From Lucifuga dentata (taxonomy: Eukaryota; Chordata; Actinopteri; Ophidiiformes; Bythitidae): a DNA stretch of 64,000 nt. Shown in pieces: positions 35,801 through 51,625 of this stretch (positions are counted from its first letter, which is position 1; the number at the start of each line of letters is the position of its first letter). The position numbers were made by a program, and so were the translations under genes. The DNA is taken from assembly GCA_014773175.1 (NCBI GenBank), contig VXCM01002852.1:1-64000 (forward strand), written 5' to 3'. The notes below the pieces were generated by a model, which saw only the letters and a program-made list of their open reading frames with translations, made no database searches and was not told the origin of the DNA.

Positions 35801-36596
35801 AAAAGTTTGACTACATCAGACAGTAAGATCTGTTTAAAAAAAAAAACAAAAAACTTACACCCACACAACCGTGGCCCATCTCCACAAAGGCACTGTGATT
35901 TCCTGCGTGATCTACAGGGTCTTGGCAGTAGATGAACTCCTCTGGTCTTTAAAGCAAACCGAGAATGTATGAAGAAAAAAAATTAAGTAATGGAGATAGC
36001 ATGAATACTGAATAATAACAGGCTACAGTTAACAACAACAGGTGCAATCTACATGCAACAGAGACAAGCTACTTAATATCATTCACAAAATCTTTCAGTT
36101 TACTCTTCCTTCTTGTGTAAAAATTACAAACATAGCAGAACAAGACATCTCCCATAAAATGTTTCAGTAGGATATTATAGTAAAGTCGTCTGCTTTAAGG
36201 CTTGGTTTCTAAGCATAATTTTAGACAGAAATACGCAGTGTGGTTCTCAGCACAACCGGAAGCTTCCCATAATTTAGCATTGCGCTAGCTAAAGCTAAAA
36301 TGCTAAGGCTATACTCACAGATAGCTGCAGAGGACCACAGGTGATGGAGGTTTGTACTCGTAGGCCTCAGTATAATTCACATTTTCCACTGGGATTTCAT
36401 ATTTCACTATGTCGGGCTCGGGCTGCTCCGAAAACGGGATTATGGTCACTCCCTGGTTGGCAGAGGGAGTGGGTATCTCCGCTGTCGAGGAGTTTTGGGA
36501 ATGAATTCCTTCCAGACGTTGCAATAGTATCACTGTCAACAGCAACAGGAATTGTCCACAAAACAGAATATAGCTGACCGAAATCACTGCCATCAT
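30914..36596 (-). CDS. tm2d2: TM2 domain-containing protein 2, four exons
   Basis: Exons in transcription order: 36596-36319, 35946-35859, 35764-35649 and 31127-30914. Each join is GT-AG with consistent phase, giving 231 aa (human about 214). A hydrophobic N-terminal segment (LLLLTVILL, residues about 12-28) acts as signal or anchor. A lumenal cysteine-containing part follows ([44 protein letters not shown]). The last exon encodes the TM2 domain: two membrane helices around the GVDRF turn (Asp183-Arg184-Phe185), then [18 protein letters not shown] and a WCTYY end. TM2D family proteins are conserved in animals and have been linked to Notch signalling and phagocytosis; no enzyme activity is known. 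The ATG at 36594 is chosen because the longer reading begins with TTG. It converges on htra4, as in human. Confidence 0.92.
31240..31725 (+). mobile_element. LINE ORF2 C-terminal relic and 3' UTR in tm2d2 intron 3
   Basis: The plus strand reads [19 protein letters not shown], then LPVSECRY, a cysteine pair, and [18 protein letters not shown]. This resembles the cysteine-bearing C-terminal end of fish non-LTR ORF2 proteins (LPI..GR....C..C....H, then YY..P...K...LM.T). The expected CxxC/HxxxxC residues are partly lost. A stop at 31543-31545 is followed by a 3' UTR-like stretch ending in an AAATGAAATGAAATAAATGA tail. It is antisense to tm2d2. Confidence 0.55.
32115..32158. repeat. (GAT)n microsatellite
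   Basis: A trinucleotide GAT run of about 44 bp within tm2d2 intron 3. Confidence 0.9.
32810..32836. repeat. (CT)n microsatellite
   Basis: A short pure CT run within tm2d2 intron 3. Confidence 0.9.
34787..35215 (+). mobile_element. Harbinger-like element remnant carrying a MADF-type ORF
   Basis: The left end contains GGTTTATACTTCACG and the right end GCGCCAAGTATAAA, which are inverse to each other. Between them, from 34941, the plus strand encodes [20 protein letters not shown], then [20 protein letters not shown]. This fits the MADF DNA-binding fold pattern (LIELV..H..LYD....DYKD......W..IA..LG). MADF/Myb-like proteins accompany PIF/Harbinger transposons. The ORF breaks after a poly-A run near 35090. 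It lies in tm2d2 intron 3, antisense to the gene. Confidence 0.6.
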
Positions 36597-36705
36597 CAAA
36601 ATGCTACATTCATTCAAATAAAATCCGCATTTAACTGTTATATTCAGTGTTACGTAGGAACATTAACGGCCATCGTTCTGTTTTGGTAAGGGTGTCGCTT
36701 ACATT

Positions 36706-36713
36706 TGACGTCA
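36706..36713. promoter_or_regulatory. Consensus CRE palindrome upstream of tm2d2
   Basis: TGACGTCA, the full CREB/ATF site, lies 110 bp upstream of the tm2d2 start codon. No TATA box is evident. A perfect CRE close to a housekeeping-type start is a plausible promoter element, but function is an inference from position and motif only. Confidence 0.45.
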
Positions 36714-37063
36714 TCAGAAAGCGCCCAGGAGAAACAAATGATTCCTCGCTTTATCGTGGGAAATACAAATACTGAAATTGTAAAATGACTTTTACCGCAT
36801 AAGGTAATGTACCTGTGGTCACTTTATAGAACCGCAGTTGGATTACTTAATTAATTTGTATGCACCATGTCTGGTTTGTTTTAATACAGTTAATTGTCAT
36901 TTACAAAACTCATTGTGAAAATCAAAGTTTAAAAAGTCATGGCATTGTAATACAAATATACTAGAATATGTGAACTGTTTTTTTTTTTTCTGTACAAAAA
37001 CACCCCTGCTGGGTGTAACGATGATAAAAGGGTAATGCCCAAACACCCACCATTTGAGATGTG

Positions 37064-37173
37064 TCCTATAATTCATGTATAAAGATATGATTTATAACTT
37101 TAACTTTACAACTAACTATAACTAACATTAACTTTTAACTTTATAACCTTAACTTTATACATGAATTATAGGA
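37064..37173. repeat. Perfect 21-bp inverted repeat
   Basis: TCCTATAATTCATGTATAAAG at 37064-37084 is exactly complementary to 37153-37173. About 68 bp of ACTTTAACTTTATAACT-type low-complexity sequence separates the arms. It may be part of a small MITE. Confidence 0.8.
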
Positions 37174-38049
37174 AAAGTCCAGCATTGAGTTATACATATA
37201 AATCAATGCTGGAGGTGTGTTTAAATTATACCTGTTTACCAAGTCATGATTAGTCTAATCATGGTCTAAAAAATAACATATAATAGGGGCATAACAGCAG
37301 GAATTATAGGTGCAGGAGGTGAGCTTTGGCTGATTATGTGTTGTGTTTTATGGCTTCAGTTGAAGGATCAGTATTTTATTTTATTATTTATCTTAAGCTC
37401 CACACTGTGAGACATCTTTTGCATTTAATTATTTTTACATTCACACTACAGCTCGTCTTAACAGGTTGTTGCGAGTGTTTATGTTAAACTTTGAATTCTT
37501 TATGTATCTTAGAGAACTCTGGTATTATTGTAATACATGTTATATCTATACTTAAAATAAGCCCCTGTGACACATTTGTTTACTTTTGCCATTATGTTCA
37601 GCACTATAGGGACAGCAACAACTCTGTATATCATTTTTATGCACACTGATAATGTAATTGCTGCCATTGCTGCCATGCAGTCACAATACTGACTATCATG
37701 GGCGTGAAGAAATTATAAGTATCTGGCTTACAGATTTATGTATAATATTGTACTATGGGACAAATATTTGCTCTGGAAACAATGCATCATATGAGCGTGT
37801 CCGCTTATTTTCTGCAAAACTGGTTAATATGAAACCATGGAGAAGAAATCCATCCTAAATATTCGGGTACAGGAGCGATCACGTACGCTTCTGATTTTTG
37901 GACCCCCGGTTCCAGCTATGGGGGGGGGGGGNGGGGGGGGGGGGGGTGCTGTGTTGTTTAAATGTTGGTATTTTATTATGACACCAAGACAAATGACCAC
38001 AGCAGTCTGTATGGATATTATCATGCATCGGCTAAATTGAACAGCACAC

Positions 38050-38051
<2 letters not shown>

Positions 38052-38080
<29 letters not shown>

Positions 38081-38100
38081 ACGAAAGAAAGAAAAAGAAA
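38052..38100. repeat. (GAAA)n microsatellite
   Basis: A GAAA tetranucleotide run with one GAAC interruption. Confidence 0.9.
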
Positions 38101-39135
38101 TGCAAACAGAGATATTGCAAAACCTTAGTTTTAATACACGAGTTTTTTTTTTTGTTTTGTTTTTTTTTTTTACTTTAATTAATGATGCGATAATGGCATT
38201 TAAGAGTAGACTCTCTCTTACACAGAGGCAAACCATTATTGATTTATTTGCAAACATCCCGTGTTTTAGTCAGACTGAGAAGAACGCCTTAGGAGTCAAA
38301 TTATAAGAGTCGGGACAAAAATCTTAAATTAGCCAATCATTAAAAACAGTCTGGAAAAGAGAAAGTTTTCATTCAAAGCATATTCATCGCAGCCTAAAAA
38401 ACATTGTGTCTGTTTTAAATTCAAGGAAATAAAATTATTCCCCTTTCTTCTTTTAGGCATTATTAAACCTTAAAGTAGTGTATGTGTAAACGGATAAATA
38501 AAAGTCGATAATTTTCAAAATAACTTCCAAGAAATACAACGAAGACCAGCACAGTATTAAATTAAAATGGCTTTTTTTCCTTTTTTTTTTTTTTTTTTTT
38601 TAACGAATTTAGACGTAATCTCCAAAAGCTCTGTTCTTGTGACTATTCATTCAGAAAGATTATTTCGGGCTTATTACATATAAAATATTGTTTTCAGCTA
38701 ATATTTTATTATGGTTTATAAAGTTATATTTTCTACTCATTATGTGAAGAGTTATAAATTAACTGAAGCGATTAACCAAACGTGGTTCACAAATCTGACA
38801 GTTTGCTTCTTGACTCAAACACAAGTTTGACTTATTGGATTCAGAGCTTTTCTGAGTAGAAATGACACTTTTTTTCGGCATCCAAGCATCACTTCTTTCC
38901 AATAAAATCGAAGCTTAATATTATTACCTCATGTTTCCACCAAGCCAGAATTCTGCAGTAATTAAGTCTGTTTGATGAGGTTATCGTCAATTTACAAGTG
39001 GATAATAACGATTCAGTATAATTGCATAACATCTGGAAATGTGTTTAGCGTCTTTCTCATCATTACACCACATGCATATTTTACGCATTAGCCAATCTAT
39101 GCATTCAGTATTTTCAGGCACAGCTTGTTTTTGCT

Positions 39136-42932
<3,797 letters not shown>

Positions 42933-43071
42933 TGTCTCCAAAATAAAGTTGAAGTTTTACGCACGACTCTGGTTGAGTTAGAGAGCGCTCCGTTGATACC
43001 TACAAGGAAAACGCCTAAGCATCCTTCATTATTTAAGCAACTGAACAGCATTCAAGAAAGCAGCTTTAATG

Positions 43072-43076
<5 letters not shown>

Positions 43077-43116
<40 letters not shown>
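43077..43116. repeat. (CT)n microsatellite upstream of the T-box gene
   Basis: A 40-bp pure CT run about 145 bp upstream of the T-box start codon (GA on the coding strand). It may lie in the 5' UTR or promoter. Confidence 0.9.
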
Positions 43117-43120
<4 letters not shown>

Positions 43121-44756
43121 AAGATCTTTTGCCCACGCTGACTCCACAGCGTCCGGCTGCCTCTGCGTGTTGGAGTTGATTTGCTCTTTGACACGTCTGG
43201 ACTGTACAACACCCAGTGGGTGTGGTTTCTCTGGTATTGCACTAATATGCACACGACAGGCTGTATGCTGCCCGAAAATTTCTCCACTATAGCTGATGGA
43301 GCTGACCTTAGGAATTTATCTCTGCAATCCATTTTATTCATCCATTTTATTCATCATTCACTGAGCAAACTTGAACCTGAATATACATAAAGCACTTTAT
43401 AAAGCACAAAAGCATTATGGGCCAAAATGAGACTGACAGAGGTATATCTGACTTCCTCCTCATCCTCATCATCATAATGTTTCATGATATATTTATATGT
43501 ATGACCCTATCATCAGGCCTTCATAAACACTGTATCTGCCCTGTGTTTTGATGAGCCTGATGTGTCCTCCTGACATGAGAGCATGGCAGCACTGGGGTCA
43601 GTCTGCAGGGATTCAGCTCTGTGGAGACGCGAGCTCTGCCAGCGATTGTCCAGGCTGGATTAGGCCCTGGGTTTGGTTACAGGCTTTTTATTGCTCAATG
43701 GCCCATGACAGTCCAGGAACGTCCCAGTGCAAAACTTCGTGTGAGTGAGGGCGGCAGGTTCAGGATACATTTGTGCCATTCTTAATGTCCATGGATTTGT
43801 ATGTCCACATGGGGAAGAAGGTGCTCAATACCAAGTCATATAAAATAGTATGAATTAAGCCTCTTATGCTGTTTCATTATTATAAAAACATAGAGTAGAG
43901 GTCCTGCAGATAAATGTTTTTGCTTAATTCTTAACATTATACTGATTCAGTATATTCAGCTGCTCATGAAACTTTTTATACTCTCTGTTAAAGGCTTTTT
44001 AGGAAAATAAGATTCACAGGAAGTTGATGTAATCTCCATTTATTGTTTGGATTTTATTTATTTATTTATTTATTTTAAAAAAGAGAAAATAGTTAGCATG
44101 AGCATCAGTAGCCACCATGACTGAGCATGGCTGAGCAAAATAAAGAGCATTAAAGCACCAAAGAAGAAGAAGACAAGGCTTCATACAGTCACACGGCCTC
44201 ACTCAAGCTGAGTTTTCACTATGAGATTCTTCATGGAAAGCATCTGCTGGGATTCGGCTGTCGGGCATTGTCAGGCCAATCTAGTAAACTACATGGTGTG
44301 ATTATAATCACTTCAAAACCTCATTAAATTCTAATAAAACAACTGTAGAAGAGCAATCTTGAATATTGGAGACAAAGACCAATGACAGCCCAACATTTCT
44401 CAAATCAGGTGAAGGAAGGATTTGTGCTGATGTGTGAATAACAAAGCTGTCAATCTGTTGTACAGCCAATAAAAATCACACCAGTCTCAAGCAAATGGAC
44501 CACAGTCACACAAACAGAAAATCTGGGTTTACATTGTAAGGCTCATTTTTTTTTTATAGGCAGATGCCAAAGACAGAAACATTCCAAATATCAGAAAAAT
44601 AACAGCAACAACAAAATATCAGATAAGTGACACTCGTGGTTTGCAATGTTAGTCATGAACAATCAGATCACATAAAGTCAATGTTGAACAGCTCCATGGT
44701 TGAGACAGATTGGTACTGGTCCCATTTTCAATCCTAATCTTAATATAGCTGAACCT

Positions 44757-45313
44757 TTAAAGGACAATACCAGCAATTTTGCATGTTTAAGCCCAATAAA
44801 TACTATCTGCATATACTTTATGTTACTGACAACCAGTTTACAAAACATAAAACTGGATTTTAGCTTTCCTATTATTTAGACAAAATCTTCAAATCTTTCA
44901 AAATTAAATGTTCAGGTGATACACCTACCTTAAAATTCAATGTTTCACCTGTTAACACATATGTCCAAATGTAGAAGGAACGGTCGTTTTTAATTTCTCG
45001 ATAAAAGCCATCTTTTCCTGGAACTATATTCCCTGGCAGAGACACACATTGTTGCTTCAACAAAAAAATTGAATAGTGTGTTTCCTGTGATGAATTTCCC
45101 ATCACAAGCACATTTCAAGTCTCCACGAGTCTATTTTTGTAGCATACTGGAATGAACTGAAACCAATGCTAGTGTGGAAGGTAGGAAAACAGTTCTAATA
45201 TTTACCCCTCCGGTAGCATATATTTTGGGAAATGTTTGTCAGTAATGTAACGTGTAAGTGGATATTGTATTTATTGGGGTCAAACATGCAGAATCAATGG
45301 TACTGCCCTTTAA
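44757..45313. mobile_element. Palindromic TTAA-ended MITE, copy 5
   Basis: Starts TTAAAGGACAATACCAGCAA and ends with GGTACTGCCCTTTAA. The family blocks are present in full order, including GAACTGAAACCAATGCTAGT before the right arm. Confidence 0.75.
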
Positions 45314-46709
45314 CCCAGATACAGACTATCTGTAGTTTCCTTTTCATGTGTTTTTACTAATATTTTATGGTCAGTTGACAGTAAATTGATCAGCATTGCA
45401 ATATTTAAATGAAGTGCGACCTGGATGCAAAAGTATAACCGATGCAAAAATTGGCAAAAGCAGTTTTGTGCAGTTTTATTATTTTACCATTATAGTTTTT
45501 ACAAAGGAACTCTGTCTTCATGTATTTATAGCCTGTTAAATTTCTATGTTCCTGGTCTTTGATGACACAATGGTGAGGGGTAGCAGCGGTTTTTCTAAAA
45601 GCAACACACCAAGGCTTGTATTTCAGTGGGGACTTTGCTGTGAAATCAGGCAATACCTTACTGTGGAAGCCTTTGTTATGGCTTCCCAGTGGCCCTCTGA
45701 TCGAATGCCTAAGTAAGCACACTTCTTATTCAGAGGTCGCTCATGATATGCAGTGGGTGGCGCATCTGTTGATGACCCAATCTTTTTCTGGCAGAGAAGC
45801 AGGGGAAAACCCTGCCTGTCCATCAGCCAACTTCAAAGACCCAGTCAGTAATCTGAAACAGGCCAGAGAATGATGGCAAACAAGACGCCTGGCTGTTATT
45901 TGTGGGTTTGGCCACAAGCTGCATGTGAAACCTGTCACTGAGGATAAACCCACAGAGCTCCACTGGGTCACTGCCCAGCAACACACTCCATACTGTAAAA
46001 CCTTCCATTACTGGATGTACCCTTTTAGGCATGGAGAGGAGGGGGATACAGTCCGTAAGGGTTGGGACCTTCAGTTTGGAGAGCTGATGAACCATAATCC
46101 CAACCTGGTCACATTATCAAGTCCATGAGAATCCCTCGCTACTCAATTACATTTCCTGCTTCTAAAACTCTGAATCTGTCAGATCTTTTCAATGTAAAAT
46201 AAGAAAAAGGTAATTATTACCACAAGTACATAAAGAAGTACTACCTACAGAAACTCAAACTTTACTCAGTAAAAAAATACATTTACCCAGGATAGTTACA
46301 TCGATCGGCAAGTGATCTATGTACTACAATCAAATAAAAAGTCATTTTGAGTATAAAAATTTAAACAAAATAAGGTTACATGCAATAAAGCAGCAGGGAG
46401 CAGATCAAATATTGCAGAAAAAAATGAAATGGCTCTTAGTAAAATATAACCTACAACGTAGGGCAATATACTAAATGAAAACATCTTCCTAAAACTCCAC
46501 TTCTGTATTTATGGACATCTAATATGTGAAAAACATCCAATTAAATTGAAAGGCAATTTAATCCTTAAACAGGCAACATGCACCATGAGATACACACTCT
46601 TTGACATCCTGTTGAGGGCATGATGAAATAAATAATTTTAAATTTTTTACAGGATAGCCAGGAATATACCAGCTATCATGTGAAATGAGATTTTTTTCCA
46701 TTTTTTTCC

Positions 46710-46721
46710 AATGGAAAAATA

Positions 46722-46762
<41 letters not shown>

Positions 46763-46775
46763 NAATGGAAAAATA

Positions 46776-46817
<42 letters not shown>

Positions 46818-46820
46818 TGT
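46710..46820. repeat. (GT)n microsatellite with assembly duplication and N
   Basis: AATGGAAAAATATTTG plus a GT run occurs at 46710-46762 and again from 46764, with N at 46763. The true locus probably has one GT tract. Confidence 0.85.
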
Positions 46821-49156
46821 GTGTAAAAATACAAACAAATGCTTTGCGGAAGTTAAAATCACTCATTTGTTTACCTTGTGATGATCGTTGACTGGAGGTC
46901 AAAGGTCAAAAGGTCAGCACCATTTATTTACCACTACCTCACTCAGTGCATTTAAATGCAGCTTAAAACTTTGACTCTGATTAAGGCAGTAAATCAAATT
47001 TTTAAACTTCAATTTTGCCATAATCAGATTGAAACTGGAATGAAATTGATGTAACAGACCGAGATAATTCAATTGCGAGTCGGTTTATTCAATCATGTAA
47101 ATGATCCATTGTTTTATAAAATCATCGTAATCAATCTCTGAGTGCATTTTCTCAAGCAAAGAGACATATATCAACAGCCAAATCTATTAATTCCTTCCCC
47201 ACATATGGCTTATACTCTACATTTTTGCCAGAATCACACTACAGACAAAAATGTGAGTGCAGTACATGTAAATGTACTGACTGAGAAAATGGGGATGGTT
47301 TTATCATCTGATTTTTATATTTTCTGAATCATGAAGTTCAGATAATCAGTTATTTTTTCATGGATCATGAAATCGAGATTCTTCATTTTCAATTAGACTC
47401 CACTGGAGAAGAATTTCAAACCATGCTGAAACCCAGCCACTAAAAAACCCATAAACCCTCAAAAGAGGTTATTAAGAAGAAGCAAAAGTAATTTTGTATA
47501 GACACAGTGGAAATATTGCTCAAAAAAAGCAAAAAATAAGACTTCAGGATACTGTTTTTGAATTGCTTTTTGAGCCATGGAGTCCAAAGTAGCATTCGGT
47601 CTTGTAGGCAGGTGTGATAACGGGCATGGAACATCCTTTATGCGCAGTAAGTTTAGGATGAATATTAATTCTGATTAAGTTTATATGGTGATTTCCTGCA
47701 GATTGCATGTCGTCTAGCTGGACAGCGTTTTGACAGTCAGGGTCGCTGGAAACTTTCCAAACAGCTCTGGCCGTGCTGTCTCCCTAACACCTCTCGTGTT
47801 TGGACAGTTGAACGTTGATAAATGGCCTAATGGTAACAGGTTAGTGCGACTGAACATATTTGGGCTTCAGAGGTGGGAGGAATGTAGTTTAACAGCGGAG
47901 CGGAGGTGCTAAAAGAGACGGTGGTGGAGTCGATATCAAGCACACGCACAGAGGCCACATGTCTAGAGGTGGGGCAGACTGGAAGAAGAGCCATGAGAAA
48001 GTGAAGCGTAGGCAGTCACCATCAGCTTTCGCCATATTTCAGTGTCACTCCCGTCGTGTCATTTTCAATCCACCGAGAGATTTGGATTTCCTCTGAGCAG
48101 AAGCTTATACTGAGAGTTTATTGGTATTATACAGCTACAAGTTTTCAGTTTGGCTTTATTTTATAACGTATGCACATACCTGCACAAAGGCTGAACAAGC
48201 CTTGACAAAAATATGTTTTTTTTCTAATTAGCATCATAATTAGCATCATCTCAGCTGCACGTCAGTAGTTGTTGCATTGTTGCAAGTTTCTGCTCTATTT
48301 TATTAATTAATGTGCACTCTGTTCAGGCATGTATTTTAATCCACAGGATCCAGAACCTTATCTGAAATTGTAACTACTGATAGTCTATTGTGGGATTAAA
48401 ATGAAAAAAAAAAACAAAAAATAAATGAGACTGGTGCATTACTTTGGAGGAAATCAACAAAAATGTCAAAATGTTTACAATGTTAACAAACCATTAAAAC
48501 ATTTCTGGGATCCACAGCTGGATCCAAATAAGCTGTGAAAAAATAATGGATTTTTCATTGGGTCATGCTGTACCTTCCAACATATGTCAACATATGTTCA
48601 TCACTTTTTGAGTAATTCTGCTAACAAACCAACAGATGCAAGTGACATAACCTCCTTGGCAGAGATAATAACTAAGTGAATCGCAAGAAGGAACAACAAA
48701 AAAGCAGAAAATCCTCAATGAAATTTAATAAAATATGTAATTCTTCACATGGCTGTAATCATCTATTGAAGAGTGTACAAATGTACAATTAATGCCACAT
48801 CGATGTATAATTAGCTCATCCAGTCCAACTCATTATGATGTCATTACTGCATTTGCTGATCTCATCCATAGAAATTCACACTTTTATAATAGATGTTTAT
48901 GAAATTTCAAGATCTCAAGAGTTGAAATTCTTGGCTAAAAATCTCCAGGAAGTTAAGGGCCACAATCTGGGCGTCTGCACAGTCACATGGAGAAATATTC
49001 ACGATGAGTTCTCACAAGCCAAGAAAGGCTCTAAGGACTCGTGACCAGCATGAAGCGGCATAAAGAGAAGTCCAGTCATTAAAGTACTTCACTGTGTGTG
49101 TTCTGGTCATGTTCACTGGCTTGTTCTTTAATCATTTCATCTCATGAAATATGACC

Positions 49157-49715
49157 CTAAAGGACCATACAGGTGATTTTTGCCTGTTTAAGCCCAATAA
49201 ATATGAGCCACATACACATTGAGCTACAGATAACCATTCAAAAATTCAAAAATCTAAACGTATTGTAGTTTTCTTATGAGTTTGCAAATCATCAAATCTT
49301 TCAAAATCAACTGTTCAGATGATACACCTACTTTAATGTTTCACCTGCAAACACGTATGAACATAGGTCAATTTTAGTTTCTTTTAAAAAGTTGTCCTGT
49401 CTGGGACTATATTTCCTGGCTGATATATTTTCTTTTGAGCAGCTCCATATTGGACCGGTTAAATTGACAAAAAAATATAATAAGCATCCTTTTCACTGTG
49501 ATGGATTCCTTATCACAAACATGTTTCAAATCTCTACAGGTTGATTTTTATAGTGACTGGAATGAACTGAAACCAACAGCAGTCTAGAAGGTAGGAAAAA
49601 CAATGGTAATATTTACTGTTACAGTACTATATTTAGGGAAATGTCAGTAACATAATGTGTATGCGGGTTGTAAATATTGGACTCATACATACAAAATCAC
49701 CGGTGTGGTCCTTTA
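49157..49715. mobile_element. Palindromic TTAA-ended MITE, copy 6
   Basis: Left end TAAAGGACCATACAGGTGAT (first T of TTAA changed), right end CACCGGTGTGGTCCTTTAA. The internal order is as in the other copies. Confidence 0.75.
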
Positions 49716-50519
49716 AGTTACTTTCCTTGATCATCAGCACTACAAGAAGCCAATAGTAAGGAATTCAGAGGCCACAGCCCCCAAATTCTGTGTATTTACA
49801 GCTGAGATCTGCCTACAGAACATGAGTCACACCAGTGCGGTTCAGTCAAAAATGCCTCAGAATCAAACAACGTATGCAGCAGCAGATAACCTTTGAGCTG
49901 CAGGGAAAGTGTGTGTGTGTGTGAGTGGGGGGGTTTGAAACACAGGATTCACAAGGTGATGCTAAGCATTCCTTACATTTCCCAGCTCCTCAGATCCCCC
50001 ATGGAAGAAGTCAGACATAGTTAAGACATATTTGGTCGGCAAAGCACGAGGACCAAAAACGAAACAGTCATCACCTAACACTTTTTCAGTTTCATCAATC
50101 AGTAAGAGCCAATAGGAGCATTAAATGCAGAAAATGTGAATCCATGTTAGAGAAATTTTGTGGGAATTTCAGCAAAATACAAAATCACTTAGCAGAGCGC
50201 ATACCTCCACCAAGGATGAAGAAGTCTAGATCACATTTATTGTATTCTATAATATACTGGCCTAATAATATACTATAATATACTGGCCTAAGGGGGGGGG
50301 GGAATGGTTATAATCAAAATAATAATAAGACTTATCATTATATTATCAATAAGACTATTATGCTTTGTTTGTCACAATAAACAGAAATTTCAGAATTTAT
50401 TTCTGAACCAGACTGTAGTTGTTGATAATCTATTATGAGATAATAATGCCTTTTTTCTTAAATTTATTTATTTATTTATTTATTTATTTGTCTTTGTGAG
50501 ATTGGTGTGTTACTTGGAG

Positions 50520-50593
50520 AAATTGACTATATACAGTATGTGGGTTGTATATATTGAGCTCAAACATGTACAATCACTGGTATGGTCCTTTTG
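50520..50593. mobile_element. Solo right end of the palindromic MITE family
   Basis: TGTGGGTTGTATATATTGAG, then CTCAAACATG and CACTGGTATGGTCCTTT match only the terminal about 70 bp of the family. The rest of the copy is missing or too diverged to see. Confidence 0.55.
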
Positions 50594-51216
50594 GCAGCGA
50601 ATAAGGTTTGCAGCTTCTTAAAGCTGAATCGTTCCCTTGGCCTATAGATCTACCATGTGGAAAACACAGGTTTCAGGCAGTAGATGTCCAGGCTACAGGG
50701 ATGAGGAGTCAAGGATCACATCTGTGCAAAGGGCACACAGACACACTTTTCCGTCACCATCACTGTCCTTGTAGCCACTGTCCCTAATATTACTCACTAA
50801 CCCTAACCCATGATTCAGGGGCTCACAGATGGATGGGGGCCCTGGAATGTGACTATGATAACTGTTTAATTCTTTAGAGCCTACATATTCAAAGTCTGGC
50901 CCCGGGGCCACATCCCACCCTCCATCACAAAAATGTCTGCCCCTCCCAGAAGTCACTTAAATCCCAAATGAAATATGAGTAAAGAAATACTATTTAAGAA
51001 ATTTACAATAAGAAAAAAAAATGTTTTACTTGTGAATTAACAGACATTATTTTCATAAAGTTAGAGAACACAGCATGATGGGAAATGGTTACGTTTTAGA
51101 TGCATGTTTGTTATCTCTGCGCCCACAAGTTGTATCCACGAAAACAAGCTAGCCAGACGCCATACACATCTTGTTCACTGTTAGCAAATTAAAATAAATA
51201 CTTCCAGAAAAAGAGA

Positions 51217-51625
51217 GAAAAGTTGATTGTGAAAACAGCCAATTCAATGCAAAATGGACTGAGGACTATGCATTTATATTANGAAAAGTTGATTGTGAAA
51301 ACAGCCAATTCAATGCAAAATGGACTGAGGACTATGCATTTATATTAGTGTCTCATGCTAAACCTAAATCGGTGTGTTTAATCTGCCAAACAGCAATTGC
51401 GGTTTGCAAGGCTTCAAACATCAAGCACCATTATGGGGAAGGTAACTATGTCCTATGTTCCCCAGTTCAATACTGACCCAAACCCTAGCCCTAAGCCATT
51501 ATGTACTCTGTTGTGCTATACAGAGCTGGGAAACAGGAATGACCACAGGGGAACATATCTATGTTCCAGGAGGATCATTGCCACATAGAAATGATCCCCC
51601 ACTATGAGACAAAACATGTTAACTT
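51217..51625 (+). pseudogene. hAT-type transposase N-terminal relic (BED-like zinc finger), interrupted
   Basis: The plus-strand reading FNAKWTEDYAFILVSHAKPK, then SVCLICQTAIAVCKASNIK and HHYG, fits the N-terminal finger of GTF2IRD2/ZBED-like proteins derived from hAT transposases (CLIC...K..N..RHY..KH). The finger stops after HHYG. The missing piece HYETKHVNFHLAFPP appears about 150 bp later at 51599-51643, implying an insertion between about 51431 and 51598. A 65-bp assembly duplication with N (51217-51347, N at 51282) precedes it. No transposase core remains. Confidence 0.6.

Larger units (their letters stand above)
36714..39135. other. Intergenic region between tm2d2 and the T-box gene
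   Basis: AT-rich, no gene seen. It contains a cluster of perfect hairpins (37064-37263), a G-run with N at 37932, a (GAAA)n run (38052-38100) and T-runs. tm2d2 starts at one side and the T-box gene ends at the other, so this stretch contains the tm2d2 promoter and the T-box 3' UTR. A minus-strand AATAAA (TTTATT at 38705-38710) is a possible polyadenylation signal about 430 bp after the T-box stop. Confidence 0.45.

Noticed and set aside
46558..46902. Minus-strand ORFs with His-Thr runs
   Set aside because: They arise from the GT microsatellite and its assembly duplication.
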